A program made the position numbers and the translations under genes. This document shows positions 25,027 through 32,861 of a stretch of DNA of 64,000 nt, piece after piece. This DNA comes from Bacillus tianshenii (lineage in GTDB: Bacteria > Bacillota > Bacilli > Bacillales > Bacillaceae_N). The DNA is taken from assembly GCA_020524525.2 (NCBI GenBank), contig CP129018.1, positions 1,802,115-1,866,114 of the forward strand. Reading direction: 5' to 3'. The notes under the pieces were generated by a model. It did not search any database. It was not told the DNA's origin and saw nothing but the letters and a program-made list of their open reading frames with translations. How positions within the stretch are numbered: the first letter of the stretch is position 1; every line of letters begins with the position of its first letter.

Positions 25027-26661
25027 CTACTTCATTCTTTGCAGCATTCTTTTTATTCTTGCTTCAAACTCAATAATACTAAATGGCTTTGTAACATAAT
25101 CATCTGCTCCAAGCTTAATAGCCCGCGAAACATCTTCTTCAGAATTTCGTGAGGTTAACATAATGATGTGATAGCGATGAACTGGGAAGTGCTTTCGTAA
25201 ATATTGCAGCACTTCAAGACCATCAAGCTTCGGCATCATCCGATCAAGAATAATAAGAAAAGGCTCATTCTTTTTGTGCCATTCATCCTCAATAAACAGC
25301 TCACCATTTTCGAACATTTTAATATTAAAATGGTAAGAATGATGTTCAGCGAAAGTATCTAAAAAATGATCCTCGAGCATACTTCGAACAATATAATCGT
25401 CATCAATAACTGCGATGTTAAATACCTCTTTTTCCTTCTCTTGTTCCCCTTCACTATGTGCTGTTACAATTTGATTACGGCCATTTTGCTTTGCTTTATA
25501 TAAGGCATTATCTGCAAGCTCAAGCCATTCTTTTCCATGGAGGTTTGGATTATCAATTTCAATAAGCCCAGAAGAAAATGTAACATGAAAATTTCCTTTC
25601 TTTGTTTCAAATACTTCTTTTGAAAAGCCGACAAGAAACCTTTCAACAATGAGTTCTGCTTCAGCTGCTGTTGTATTTGGAAACAATAATACAAATTCCT
25701 CTCCGCCATAACGAATGACATAATCATATTCACGAATGTGGGCTAACAAATATTTCACGAATCTCTTTAACACTTCATCCCCAACAAGATGACCGTACAC
25801 ATCATTTACCTTTTTAAAATAGTCGAGATCAAGCAACGTAATGACAAACGGTTTTTTCGTTCTTCGGTACTCACCAAGACGATGCTCGAGCTCTTTTTCT
25901 AAAAACTGCCGGTTAAATGCCCCTGTCAAATAGTCAATTAATGTATTCCGTTCAAATGCTTCTCGTTTTGTGATTTGCCGTTCAATCCGGACGACCATTT
26001 CATCAATGTCGAACGGTTTTGCCATAAAGTCATCTGCCCCTGTTTCAAAAGCAGTAATTCGAGTTTCTTTTGTATTTTCAACACTAATCATAATGACAGG
26101 TGTTAAAAAAACCGTATCCGATTGTTGAATTTCTCGAATTACTTCAAATCCATTCTTTCTCGGCAAATGAACATCAATAATGACACAGTCTGGCTCAAGG
26201 TTATACCATAAGTGTACCGCTTGATCTGGATGAAGTGTTGCCAATACATGATAACCATACTCTTCTAATGAATGCTTAAGATATTGCAGCATACTATAGT
26301 CATCATCAATAATGAGGATAAATTTCCCCTTGTTTTTACTTGGTTTCTTCATCACATCAGGCGCAACGATAAATTCATCGTATTGATAGACCACCTTTAT
26401 AAACGAAACCATCAACAGTTCAAGCTCTTCTTTACGCCATGATTGTTTATCTGCAGTCACCACTTTATCGTGAATAATTTCTGCATGCTCTGATACTTCA
26501 AATAGATTAATAGAGGCGGCTGTACCTTTCACAGAATGAAAAAACCGGATCACTTCATCACTAGAAATTATTTCATCATTGTGAAGCCACCCATTTATCT
26601 TTTTCTTTACCATTTCGATATGTAATTTTTGATATTTGGAATAATCTCGTCCTTTGTTCAT
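25027..26661 (-). CDS. Hpt-REC-GGDEF-REC response regulator/diguanylate cyclase
   Basis: 544 residues, soluble. An N-terminal histidine phosphotransfer domain has FHSVKGTAASI (His near residue 47). REC1 has IIDDDYSML and the acceptor Asp in CVIIDVHLPRK. GGDEF (about 240-400) has RYGGEEFVLLF, an active-type GGEEF. REC2 at the C-terminus has VIDDDYIV, LIILDRMMPKL and TKPFS. It can thus receive phosphate at three places and make c-di-GMP. ATG with AAGGAGAG upstream. First gene of the operon with the CheY-like regulator (32-base gap) and the hybrid kinase. Confidence 0.93.
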   Translation of the reverse strand: MNKGRDYSKYQKLHIEMVKKKINGWLHNDEIISSDEVIRFFHSVKGTAASINLFEVSEHAEIIHDKVVTADKQSWRKEELELLMVSFIKVVYQYDEFIVAPDVMKKPSKNKGKFILIIDDDYSMLQYLKHSLEEYGYHVLATLHPDQAVHLWYNLEPDCVIIDVHLPRKNGFEVIREIQQSDTVFLTPVIMISVENTKETRITAFETGADDFMAKPFDIDEMVVRIERQITKREAFERNTLIDYLTGAFNRQFLEKELEHRLGEYRRTKKPFVITLLDLDYFKKVNDVYGHLVGDEVLKRFVKYLLAHIREYDYVIRYGGEEFVLLFPNTTAAEAELIVERFLVGFSKEVFETKKGNFHVTFSSGLIEIDNPNLHGKEWLELADNALYKAKQNGRNQIVTAHSEGEQEKEKEVFNIAVIDDDYIVRSMLEDHFLDTFAEHHSYHFNIKMFENGELFIEDEWHKKNEPFLIILDRMMPKLDGLEVLQYLRKHFPVHRYHIIMLTSRNSEEDVSRAIKLGADDYVTKPFSIIEFEARIKRMLQRMK

Positions 26662-26786
26662 GGATACTCTCTCCTTGTCCTCACCTGCTATTCTATTATA
26701 TCTACTTCATATTTCCAATAAGTTTATTCAATCCCACTAATTACCGAACTGGTTTGTGAACAAAAGAGGAACAAATTATTATAATC

Positions 26787-27075
26787 AAAAAAAAGAGGCT
26801 GAGACAAATGAATTAAAGAAAACCCGAACAAAGTTGTTCAGGTTTTCTTTATACAGCAACAAATGTAGTACCGCTCCGTCAACATACTTCGCTTTCCGCG
26901 GGCACGGCCTTAGTCTCCTCAGAAAGCAAAGACCGCTTTCCTGCGGGGCCTTCGGACTCGTGCTGTTCCCGCAGGAGTCTACGTATGTTGACTACGCTAC
27001 AGCTTATCCATTTGATGAATAATATTTCGTTGTTCGTCTTTTCTATTGACGATTAAAGCTGTGTCCCAGCTGGTT
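26787..27075. repeat. Large palindromic intergenic repeat element
   Basis: A roughly 290-bp non-coding element between the signalling operon and the gene at 27078. It is bounded by the near-inverted repeats GCTGAGACA (26798) and TGTCCCAGC (27062). Inside are a 17-bp stem (26816-26852) and a large palindrome whose arms are GTCAACATAC (26878-26887) and GTATGTTGAC (26983-26992), around GC-rich segments (CTTTCCGCGGGC, CTTTCCTGCGGGG, TTCCCGCAGGAG). It resembles high-copy palindromic repeats known in Bacillaceae. The 88-codon frame across it has no ribosome binding site and is not a gene. Confidence 0.75.
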
Positions 27076-27077
27076 CA

Positions 27078-27551
27078 TTAAACGGCGAGCATGCTATAGA
27101 AAAGCCCGATAAATACGATAAATAATAACTGCTCGACAATACCTCCTGTATGAAAAGCAAGCGGACTGCGAATTGTTTTTTTGATCGGATAGAAGAAATG
27201 AACCCCCTTCACAGTAAACATATCGCCTACAACATGACTGACCACTCCAGTAATTAATCCTGTAATAAAATCAGCCGGAATACTTGTCTGATACAATAAA
27301 AAAAGCAATCCAATAAACAATGCACTATGAAAAAAAGTACGATGGCCTGTTGTGCTTGAAATGGCCTTGCCTAGTACTGGTACTGCTCGGCTGATTTTAC
27401 TGTTTGGGTGATCAATATCCGGCAACAATGCTCCAACTAACAATCCACCACTATATAAAAATGTCTGTTCGATGGAAACTTGTGGTATGTATGTCATCAC
27501 CGCTGCCCCTGCAGCTGCCCCAAATGCTAAATGTGTATGGTATTGCATCAT
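27078..27551 (-). CDS. YdjM/YvsG-like inner membrane metal-dependent hydrolase family protein
   Basis: A membrane protein of the YdjM/YvsG (DUF457) family. The N-terminus MMQYHTHLAFGAAAGAA and the LLPDIDHPNSKISR and GHRTFFHSAL segments, with conserved His and Asp residues, are typical. There are four or five hydrophobic helices. About 157 residues. Two adjacent ATG codons (27551 and 27548) follow AAAGGTG; the second has better spacing. Biological role in Bacillus is not established. Confidence 0.85.
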   Translation of the reverse strand: MMQYHTHLAFGAAAGAAVMTYIPQVSIEQTFLYSGGLLVGALLPDIDHPNSKISRAVPVLGKAISSTTGHRTFFHSALFIGLLFLLYQTSIPADFITGLITGVVSHVVGDMFTVKGVHFFYPIKKTIRSPLAFHTGGIVEQLLFIVFIGLFYSMLAV

Positions 27552-27645
27552 AATCACCTTTCTAAAGTACACTTATATCCAAACATCCGTTTGTTTATTT
27601 TAGCATATATTGGGCAGATCGGATACTAAATGAAGAACATACGTA

Positions 27646-28296
27646 CTATTTTGTTAATTGTTGCAAGATAGCCCGTGCAAAACCGCCAAGTTCATCACGG
27701 CTATACGCACGAAGCACTTCAGGTGCCACTGATTGAAGGGCTTCTTGAATATATGCTTGTTTCACGTCTTCACTACGCAGCTGTTGTTCCATTTCAAGCG
27801 ACGCTTGAAGAGCAATCTTAGTAGCAGTTTGGTTAACATGCTGTACAATCGTTTCGTCATCTACAACAACTCGCCCAGCTTGTTCATAGAAAGAGACCAG
27901 CTCTTTAGGTAGTTCTGTTTCTGCGATAAAGAGCCCATCTCCCCGCGTCTTTAATGTTGCTGCGTTTCCCATGTACTTTACTCCGATAAGATGCAATTGT
28001 GGAAATTTCTCTCTTAATGAAGTAGTTGATAGCGCAGTTGCCATATTAATGAACGTAGTAGTTGTTTCTTTTTCCTGCAGCTTTGTAAGTAGTGTTTCTA
28101 TTTGCTGTGGTGGAAGCGCAAAAATGCAAACATCTAATTGTGAAAGGTCTTCTATAGAAAGAAGATCGATATGTTCTGTTTCCTTTATAAACTGCTGAGC
28201 TTTCTTTGTATCATAATGATATATCCCAATATTCTGATAATTATGCGCAAGAATAGCTGTCCCTAATCTTCCAATACCAACTAAACCAATCTTCAT
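27646..28296 (-). CDS. ProC-like NAD(P)-binding oxidoreductase
   Basis: 216 residues. N-terminal Rossmann motif GLVGIGRLGTAIL, a FALPPQQIETLL segment and FINMATALS resemble the pyrroline-5-carboxylate reductase superfamily. The C-terminal dimer domain (QEALQSVAPEVLRAYSRDELGGFARAILQQL) is shorter than in true ProC (about 270 residues). It could be a divergent P5C reductase or a ComER-type relative. Start MKIGLVG. Its neighbours give no pathway. Confidence 0.75.
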   Translation of the reverse strand: MKIGLVGIGRLGTAILAHNYQNIGIYHYDTKKAQQFIKETEHIDLLSIEDLSQLDVCIFALPPQQIETLLTKLQEKETTTTFINMATALSTTSLREKFPQLHLIGVKYMGNAATLKTRGDGLFIAETELPKELVSFYEQAGRVVVDDETIVQHVNQTATKIALQASLEMEQQLRSEDVKQAYIQEALQSVAPEVLRAYSRDELGGFARAILQQLTK

Positions 28297-28352
28297 CGTT
28301 TCACCCTTTCATTAAAGATTGTATTTAGTATACCATATGACTAAATTGAAAC

Positions 28353-28388
28353 GTAAAAAAACAGAACTGAATGTTACTTCAGCTCTGT
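28353..28388 (-). terminator. Terminator of the 52-residue gene
   Basis: ACAGAGCTGA pairs with TCAGTTCTGT (one G-T pair) around an 8-base loop, then TTTTTTT on the minus strand. The stem spans the stop codon. Confidence 0.85.
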
Positions 28389-28537
28389 CTCTTATTTTCG
28401 GACTTACTTCCTTTTTTCGAACGATATTCTGTTCCTTTATTATTATCACCTGCACGCAGCTCTTCTGAAAATTCGAGACTGCTGTTTTTTGGTGAACCTT
28501 GATTTGTGCTTTTGCCGTTCGAATTACGATTTGTCAT
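28379..28537 (-). CDS. Small hydrophilic protein (52 aa) with LEFSEEL motif
   Basis: Starts MTNRNSNGKSTNQGSPKNSS, then LEFSEELRAGDNNKG and a Lys/Arg/Ser-rich tail. It is highly polar and probably disordered. AAAGGGG lies about 11 bases upstream and a terminator covers the stop. The LEFSEEL segment is shared with the 44-residue protein at 29614 and resembles small YfhD-type Bacillus proteins. Spore association is possible but only inferred. Confidence 0.65.
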   Translation of the reverse strand: MTNRNSNGKSTNQGSPKNSSLEFSEELRAGDNNKGTEYRSKKGSKSENKRQS

Positions 28538-28615
28538 TGCACCACACACCCCTTTCATTACACTTAGGATGTGTGGCGTATAGCTAAAATATTCTAAATG
28601 TAAGGGCTTACATTT

Positions 28616-28789
28616 TTATAATTGAGAACTTCGTAAATTTTGATTTGCAATTACTTGATCGAGCATTGCTTCAATATAATTTAATCGGGAGTCATGTTCA
28701 TTCGTATACGTTCCATCTGTTTTTAACGCTTCTAACTGAGCACGCTCTCTTTCCAACTTATCCATCCATTCCTTTATGTCTTTGCCCAT
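28616..28789 (-). CDS. Small helical hypothetical protein (57 aa)
   Basis: Starts MGKDIKEWMDKLERERAQLE and contains further helical, charged sequence, suggesting a short coiled coil. The ATG at 28789 has GGGGGTG 6 bases upstream; a GTG three codons earlier is inside that site. No family recognised. Neighbours are also small genes. Confidence 0.65.
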   Translation of the reverse strand: MGKDIKEWMDKLERERAQLEALKTDGTYTNEHDSRLNYIEAMLDQVIANQNLRSSQL

Positions 28790-28928
28790 TACAAGCACCC
28801 CCTGAGAAAAATTTAATTATTGTAACCTACTATTATTTTATGCTTTTTTTGCAAAAAAATGTAGGCTTTGATGTAAGAATTTATTAAAATTATGTGACAA
28901 TTCAGATTTCTCAAGGGGAGGGCAAAGG

Positions 28929-29300
28929 TTATTGTGGAATAATCATGATCGGACAAGAAACCATTTGCAAAATAGCTTCACTTACACTTCCAAACTTTTT
29001 CGAAGCCGCTTTGCCTGCTCCTTTTGATCCCATAATGATACAACGGACGTCCACATCATTGGCCTCTGAAATAATTTCGATTGATGGCATACCAACACGA
29101 ATTGCAGATGAGTATGCTACACCTTCTTCCTTCAAAAAAGCTTCTGCTTCACGAACCGTATTCTCGCCTAGTATCGGAGAGCTCGATTGAATGTTAACAA
29201 CGTGTACTTCATCTTGAAAGGCCTTTGCCATTTCAGCAGCAGTCCGTAATGCCTTTTCCGCTAGGGCAGAGCCATCATATGGAACGATAATTTTTTTCAA
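28929..29300 (-). CDS. Universal stress protein, UspA family
   Basis: A 123-residue single Usp domain with IIVPYDGSALAEKAL at the N-terminus and an intact ATP-binding motif G-2x-G-9x-GS (GSKGAGKAASKKFGS). It should bind ATP and form dimers. The start is TTG with AAGGAG 8 bases upstream. Probably monocistronic. Such proteins support survival under stress; no specific partner is indicated. Confidence 0.92.
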   Translation of the reverse strand: MKKIIVPYDGSALAEKALRTAAEMAKAFQDEVHVVNIQSSSPILGENTVREAEAFLKEEGVAYSSAIRVGMPSIEIISEANDVDVRCIIMGSKGAGKAASKKFGSVSEAILQMVSCPIMIIPQ

Positions 29301-29425
29301 TTCACTTACTCCTTTTTTACAATTTAAACCACTGTCTCCTATTATATATTGGAAAACGTATAGTTGGATGAAGTATTGCCGTTGTTTTATGAACTTTTAA
29401 AGAAGGTTTGTTTTTCATTGAACAC

Positions 29426-29455
29426 TCATAAGTCATTTTAGAAACGCACATTCTA
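29426..29455 (+). promoter_or_regulatory. Possible sigma-G-type promoter for the small plus-strand genes
   Basis: TCATA and CATTCTA with an 18-base spacer resemble the forespore sigma-G pattern (nnATR and CATnnTA). It lies 21 bases before the start of the 40-residue gene. Short, degenerate elements, so tentative. Confidence 0.3.
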
Positions 29456-29476
29456 TACATAAAGGAGTTGATATGA

Positions 29477-29599
29477 ATGGGTAGAGGCAAAAATTTTAAC
29501 CCAAAACGCAAAGACCATGAAAATCAAAAGCCAAAACGTGCTGAAATGACGACACCGCTTGCGAACGAAGGCGCTCGACCATTAGAGGAAAAAGAATAA
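29477..29599 (+). CDS. Small basic hydrophilic protein (40 aa)
   Basis: Reads MGRGKNFNPKRKDHENQKPK, then a short acidic end (ANEGARPLEEKE). AAAGGAG lies 9 bases upstream of the ATG. An ATG 4 bases earlier in another frame stops after three codons. Composition resembles small spore or DNA-associated proteins. Probably in one unit with the next gene, 14 bases downstream, ending at the terminator near 29785. Confidence 0.65.
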   Translation: MGRGKNFNPKRKDHENQKPKRAEMTTPLANEGARPLEEKE

Positions 29600-29613
29600 T
29601 AAGGGTGTGGCTT

Positions 29614-29748
29614 ATGAAGAAACTGCAAAGGAAACATCCAGCAAAAAGGTACGTCAAAAAGGAAAAGCCGTTTCCAACTGAATTAGAATTTTCCGAGGAA
29701 TTAGCGGAAACGGACTTTCTACCCAAACGACAAAAACAAAGAAATTAA
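29614..29748 (+). CDS. Small hydrophilic protein (44 aa) with LEFSEEL motif
   Basis: Starts MKKLQRKHPAKRYVKKEKPF, then TELEFSEELAETDFLPKRQK. AAGGGTG lies 6 bases upstream of the ATG. It shares LEFSEEL with the minus-strand 52-residue protein 1.1 kb away. A T7 terminator follows. Function unknown; possibly a small spore protein. Confidence 0.65.
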   Translation: MKKLQRKHPAKRYVKKEKPFPTELEFSEELAETDFLPKRQKQRN

Positions 29749-29772
29749 CAAACGGATGGTACTTATGGTAAG

Positions 29773-29798
29773 AAAGCAAGCTCCGGCTTGCTTTTTTT
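29773..29798 (+). terminator. Terminator of the small plus-strand genes
   Basis: AAAGCAAGC, a TCCG loop and GCTTGCTTT form a 9-bp stem followed by T residues (TTTTTTT) on the plus strand. It may also slow transcripts leaving yppE, whose stop codon it touches. Confidence 0.88.
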
Positions 29799-30141
29799 AC
29801 ATTTCCGACTGTACACCAGATAATGTATAGGTAATCGCTTCAGCCATTTCCATAAACCGTTTCTCTTTCACATCATGAAAGAATGCTTGTAAGGCAAGGT
29901 TCATTATATTTTCATGCGCATCTTCAATGTTAAGCGGATGAACATATTGCGGTCTTGTTTCTTTGATCCACTGCAACCCAAGTGTCCGCCATTCATCTGC
30001 CTCTGCTTGTAGCTTATCAACATACGGCTTTACATCTTTGTAAAAGTCCGGTTTCTCTTCACTAGTGCGGACAAAGATTTGTTTCATCTCTGCCACTCTT
30101 GTATGCATATTTTCAGTGCTTTTTCGTAATTGCTCCTTCAT
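29797..30141 (-). CDS. yppE: DUF1798 family protein YppE
   Basis: A 114-residue all-helical protein of the DUF1798 family, B. subtilis YppE. Starts MKEQLRKSTENMHTRVAEMK and ends with a long helix (EAITYTLSGVQSEM). The ATG at 30141 has GGAGGTG 8 bases upstream; the longer TTG frame overlaps that site. In B. subtilis it lies in the yppC-yppG cluster beside recU. Function unknown. Confidence 0.85.
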   Translation of the reverse strand: MKEQLRKSTENMHTRVAEMKQIFVRTSEEKPDFYKDVKPYVDKLQAEADEWRTLGLQWIKETRPQYVHPLNIEDAHENIMNLALQAFFHDVKEKRFMEMAEAITYTLSGVQSEM

Positions 30142-30182
30142 CTTTCGCACCTCCAATATGACTGTATCATATGATTGAACTG

Positions 30183-30686
30183 TTACAAACTTAGAAAATT
30201 CGTCAGCCAGCTCTTTTTGCTTGTTTTTGCTGCTGCAACTTCCTCGTGATAGACAGGGCTTACTTGCTTGTCCTCTAATTGCCCGATCTGTTCTTCAATT
30301 TTTTCTAACCGTTTAACAACTTCCTCAATTTCAGAGCGGTGCTGTAAAACTTGAACAGAGACGACTTCATCTGCCTTTTGGCTAATTTGACGTTCTAAAT
30401 CTTCGATACGGCTTGATAATTGATTGACAAGCTTAAACCATTTCGAAAGGTCTACCCCCTGCTCTTTCGGTTCTTGTGGCACGCTCTCAACCTCCTGTGT
30501 ACTTTTCTCTTCAAATTCAACACTTTTCATTTCACAAATACGCTCAACAACCTCCTCTGTTATTAAATAATGACCGTTATCATTTTTCTCACACGGAATG
30601 TTGAAATCTTTAATCCACTTACGAACCGTTCTAGGTGCTACTCCAAGGCGTTCAGATACTTCCTTTGTTTTCAATACCTCTTGCAT
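30183..30686 (-). CDS. racA: RacA-like chromosome-anchoring protein (MerR-type HTH plus coiled coil)
   Basis: About 167 residues. The N-terminal MerR-type helix-turn-helix (TKEVSERLGVAPRTVRKWIKD) is followed by GHYLITEEVVERI, a linker, a coiled coil (LSSRIEDLERQISQKAD and EIEEVVKRLEKIEEQIGQLE), and a Lys-rich C-terminal end. This order matches RacA, which ties the origin region to the pole during sporulation. The ATG at 30686 has GAGGAGG 7 bases upstream. In B. subtilis racA is elsewhere, so this may be a relocated orthologue or a RacA-like paralogue. Confidence 0.75.
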   Translation of the reverse strand: MQEVLKTKEVSERLGVAPRTVRKWIKDFNIPCEKNDNGHYLITEEVVERICEMKSVEFEEKSTQEVESVPQEPKEQGVDLSKWFKLVNQLSSRIEDLERQISQKADEVVSVQVLQHRSEIEEVVKRLEKIEEQIGQLEDKQVSPVYHEEVAAAKTSKKSWLTNFLSL

Positions 30687-30908
30687 CCGCCATCCTCCTC
30701 GAAATGATTTGGTAGCGTTAGAATTCGCCGCTTCAAAACAACTCCCTGCATACAAGACAAAACTAGTTTTCATTCGTCAAAGGTAGTGTTGTGCCTCCAA
30801 AATAGATATTTTCGACAGCATGACAGAAACTTTTTGTGAAAATGTACGAACCATTCCTAAGTATGAAATCTTACTACCTGCGAAAACTAGCACATGGAGG
30901 TGTTAGAT

Positions 30909-31028
30909 TTGACGAAAAACCAAAAAAACAATCACAACAAACAACCGACAAGCAAATCAAACCAGCCAGAGCAACGACCGGGCTACGGCGACAAAAAACT
31001 CGAAGGGCCAAACTTCCCTTCGACATAA
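30909..31028 (+). CDS. sspM: Small acid-soluble spore protein M (SspM)
   Basis: A 39-residue protein. Its C-terminus KKLEGPNFPST matches the conserved SspM end KKLGGPNRPST, and the N-terminus is Asn-, Gln- and Lys-rich (TKNQKNNHNKQPTSKSNQ). The start is TTG with GGAGGTG 6 bases upstream. In B. subtilis sspM lies close to the ypp genes. It is made in the forespore. No clean sigma-G promoter was found upstream. Confidence 0.85.
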   Translation: MTKNQKNNHNKQPTSKSNQPEQRPGYGDKKLEGPNFPST

Positions 31029-31038
31029 AGTGAAACTG

Positions 31039-31076
31039 GAAGAAACCGTCGTGTGTATTAATACGACGGTTTCTTC
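31039..31076. terminator. Bidirectional terminator between sspM and yppC
   Basis: GAAGAAACCGTCGT and ACGACGGTTTCTTC form a perfect 14-bp stem with a 10-base loop. It ends sspM on the plus strand and overlaps the 3' end of the convergent yppC gene. Confidence 0.85.
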
Positions 31077-32032
31077 AACACATAATTTTCAATTGCAACA
31101 GCAAGGTGTAGTTGCTCCTGCTTTCTTTTATACCATTCTGTTATGCAAATATTATCCTGCATTGGAACTGTCTTAAACCATTTGTCTAATTGTTTCTTAG
31201 ACGCATACCATTGAGAACGTGCTGCTTGATGATGGTAAATACGTGGAAACATTACCCTTAATGGTGGTGTTTCCTTCTCTGAAAAGTTTTTCATGTTTCG
31301 TTCATAATCATACCGGGAACCTGTATGTTCGATAGAGAGAGCAAACTCATAAAATTTCGAGTAGTGTTCTGGATGAAATAAGAGGTGTGCAAGCCTCTTG
31401 CCCAATGTAATCCGATCATTTAGGTGACTAAAATGGTTAACAGACAATCCATATACCTCCCCTGAAAGGGTTGGAAAGATGACAGAGCAAAAGTGCAGCC
31501 AATCTTGAAAACGAAAACAAAACGAACGAAAAACTTTCTTTTTATAGAAAGGATGCTCAATAACAGGCTTTTGAATTAAATTCTGCTCGTTAATAATTAA
31601 CGCAGTCATTAACCGTTTTCGGTCTCCCTCTTGAAAGAATCTTTCCCACTCCTTCTGCATAAAAATAGAAACAGAAAATGCGGACAAGCAGTGGAAAAGA
31701 GGCTTTCCGGAACGTTTTGACGCCTCATAGATAAGCAACTGAGGATAGGCATCGCTAAAAATCAACCAATTTGCTCGTTCGTACGTATAAAAAATCTGTT
31801 CACGTTTTTCTTTTTCGATACAAAAAGGAAACCAACTGCCTTCAAGATCCGTCATATTATAGCCGGCATTACGCGAAACCATGCTGGCAAGAAACGCCCA
31901 CTCAATTTCAGGATTTCTTTTATAATAATTAAGATACGCTTTCGTTCTAGATATATTGTCGATGTTTCCTTTACCTGTCAGAAATTGAATAAGCTGTATG
32001 AGGGTATGATGTTGTGGCTTAATTTTGTTCAC
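31058..32032 (-). CDS. yppC: DUF2515 family protein YppC
   Basis: About 324 residues, helical and aromatic-rich. It contains RTKAYLNYYKRNPEIEWAFL and GSWFPFCIEKEKREQ, typical of YppC. No catalytic motif recognised. The GTG at 32032 has AGGTGA 5 bases upstream; a GTG three codons earlier overlaps it. It is divergent from recU, as in B. subtilis, with 196 bases between. Function unknown. Confidence 0.85.
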   Translation of the reverse strand: MNKIKPQHHTLIQLIQFLTGKGNIDNISRTKAYLNYYKRNPEIEWAFLASMVSRNAGYNMTDLEGSWFPFCIEKEKREQIFYTYERANWLIFSDAYPQLLIYEASKRSGKPLFHCLSAFSVSIFMQKEWERFFQEGDRKRLMTALIINEQNLIQKPVIEHPFYKKKVFRSFCFRFQDWLHFCSVIFPTLSGEVYGLSVNHFSHLNDRITLGKRLAHLLFHPEHYSKFYEFALSIEHTGSRYDYERNMKNFSEKETPPLRVMFPRIYHHQAARSQWYASKKQLDKWFKTVPMQDNICITEWYKRKQEQLHLAVAIENYVLKKPSY

Positions 32033-32228
32033 CGCTTTCACCTCACAAATATCTTGTGCACAATGTATCTTTTTTAACCTACTTTACGTCTAATGAGGTG
32101 AAGCGGTGTGTTATGATAGGTATTTAATATGAAAAACTTGTCGAATTCTAAAAGTTTTTCTATCATTTAAAGAAGAAAACCCTAAGAAAAGCAGGTAAAA
32201 CTGCGAAGAAGATGTTGAGGTGAAGGGA

Positions 32229-32852
32229 ATGGTTTTTCGTTATCCGAACGGGAAACGCTACCGTCCGGCGGAAACGAGACAAAAGCGGTCTCCCCAGCTT
32301 AAGAGCAACAGCTACAGCAACCGTGGGATGACACTGGAGGAAGATATAAATGAAACGAATCAATACTATCTAGATAGCGGTCGAGCAGTTATTCACAAAA
32401 AACCGACTCCCGTACAAATCGTTAATGTGGATTATCCGAAACGAAGTGCTGCGGTTATTAAAGAAGCCTATTTTAAGCAGCCTTCTACTACCGATTATAA
32501 CGGACTGTATCAAGGCCGCTACATTGATTTTGAAGCAAAAGAAACACGCAGCAAAACATCATTTCCTTTAAAGAATTTTCATGAGCATCAAATTAACCAT
32601 ATGCAACAAATTACGATGCATCATGGCATTTGCTTTGTCCTTCTTCGCTTTTCTGCAATTGATGAAATCTATCTACTGCAAGCAGAGCAATTATTAGGCT
32701 ATTGGAAACGTATGAAGGACGGAGGTCGTAAATCGATCACGAAAGAAGAAATTGAGGTTCATGCACATCGTATTCCTATCGGTTTTCAACCGAGGATTGA
32801 CTATTTAACGGTGATCGATAAAATATATCTAGAAACTTCAGCCGAAAGGTAG
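32229..32852 (+). CDS. recU: Holliday junction resolvase RecU
   Basis: Cleaves Holliday junctions during recombination and chromosome segregation. It has the N-terminal flexible segment, [37 protein letters not shown] (Asp/Lys active-site region) and [17 protein letters not shown] with the catalytic Glu and Lys. 207 residues. The ATG at 32229 has GAGGTGA upstream; a GTG three codons earlier lies within it. It is nine bases upstream of ponA, the conserved recU-ponA operon. Confidence 0.95.
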   Translation: MVFRYPNGKRYRPAETRQKRSPQLKSNSYSNRGMTLEEDINETNQYYLDSGRAVIHKKPTPVQIVNVDYPKRSAAVIKEAYFKQPSTTDYNGLYQGRYIDFEAKETRSKTSFPLKNFHEHQINHMQQITMHHGICFVLLRFSAIDEIYLLQAEQLLGYWKRMKDGGRKSITKEEIEVHAHRIPIGFQPRIDYLTVIDKIYLETSAER

Positions 32853-32861
32853 GATCCAGTT

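Noticed and set aside
26756-27022. An 88-codon plus-strand frame across the large repeat
   Set aside because: No ribosome binding site, low-complexity start, and it lies wholly in the palindromic repeat element.
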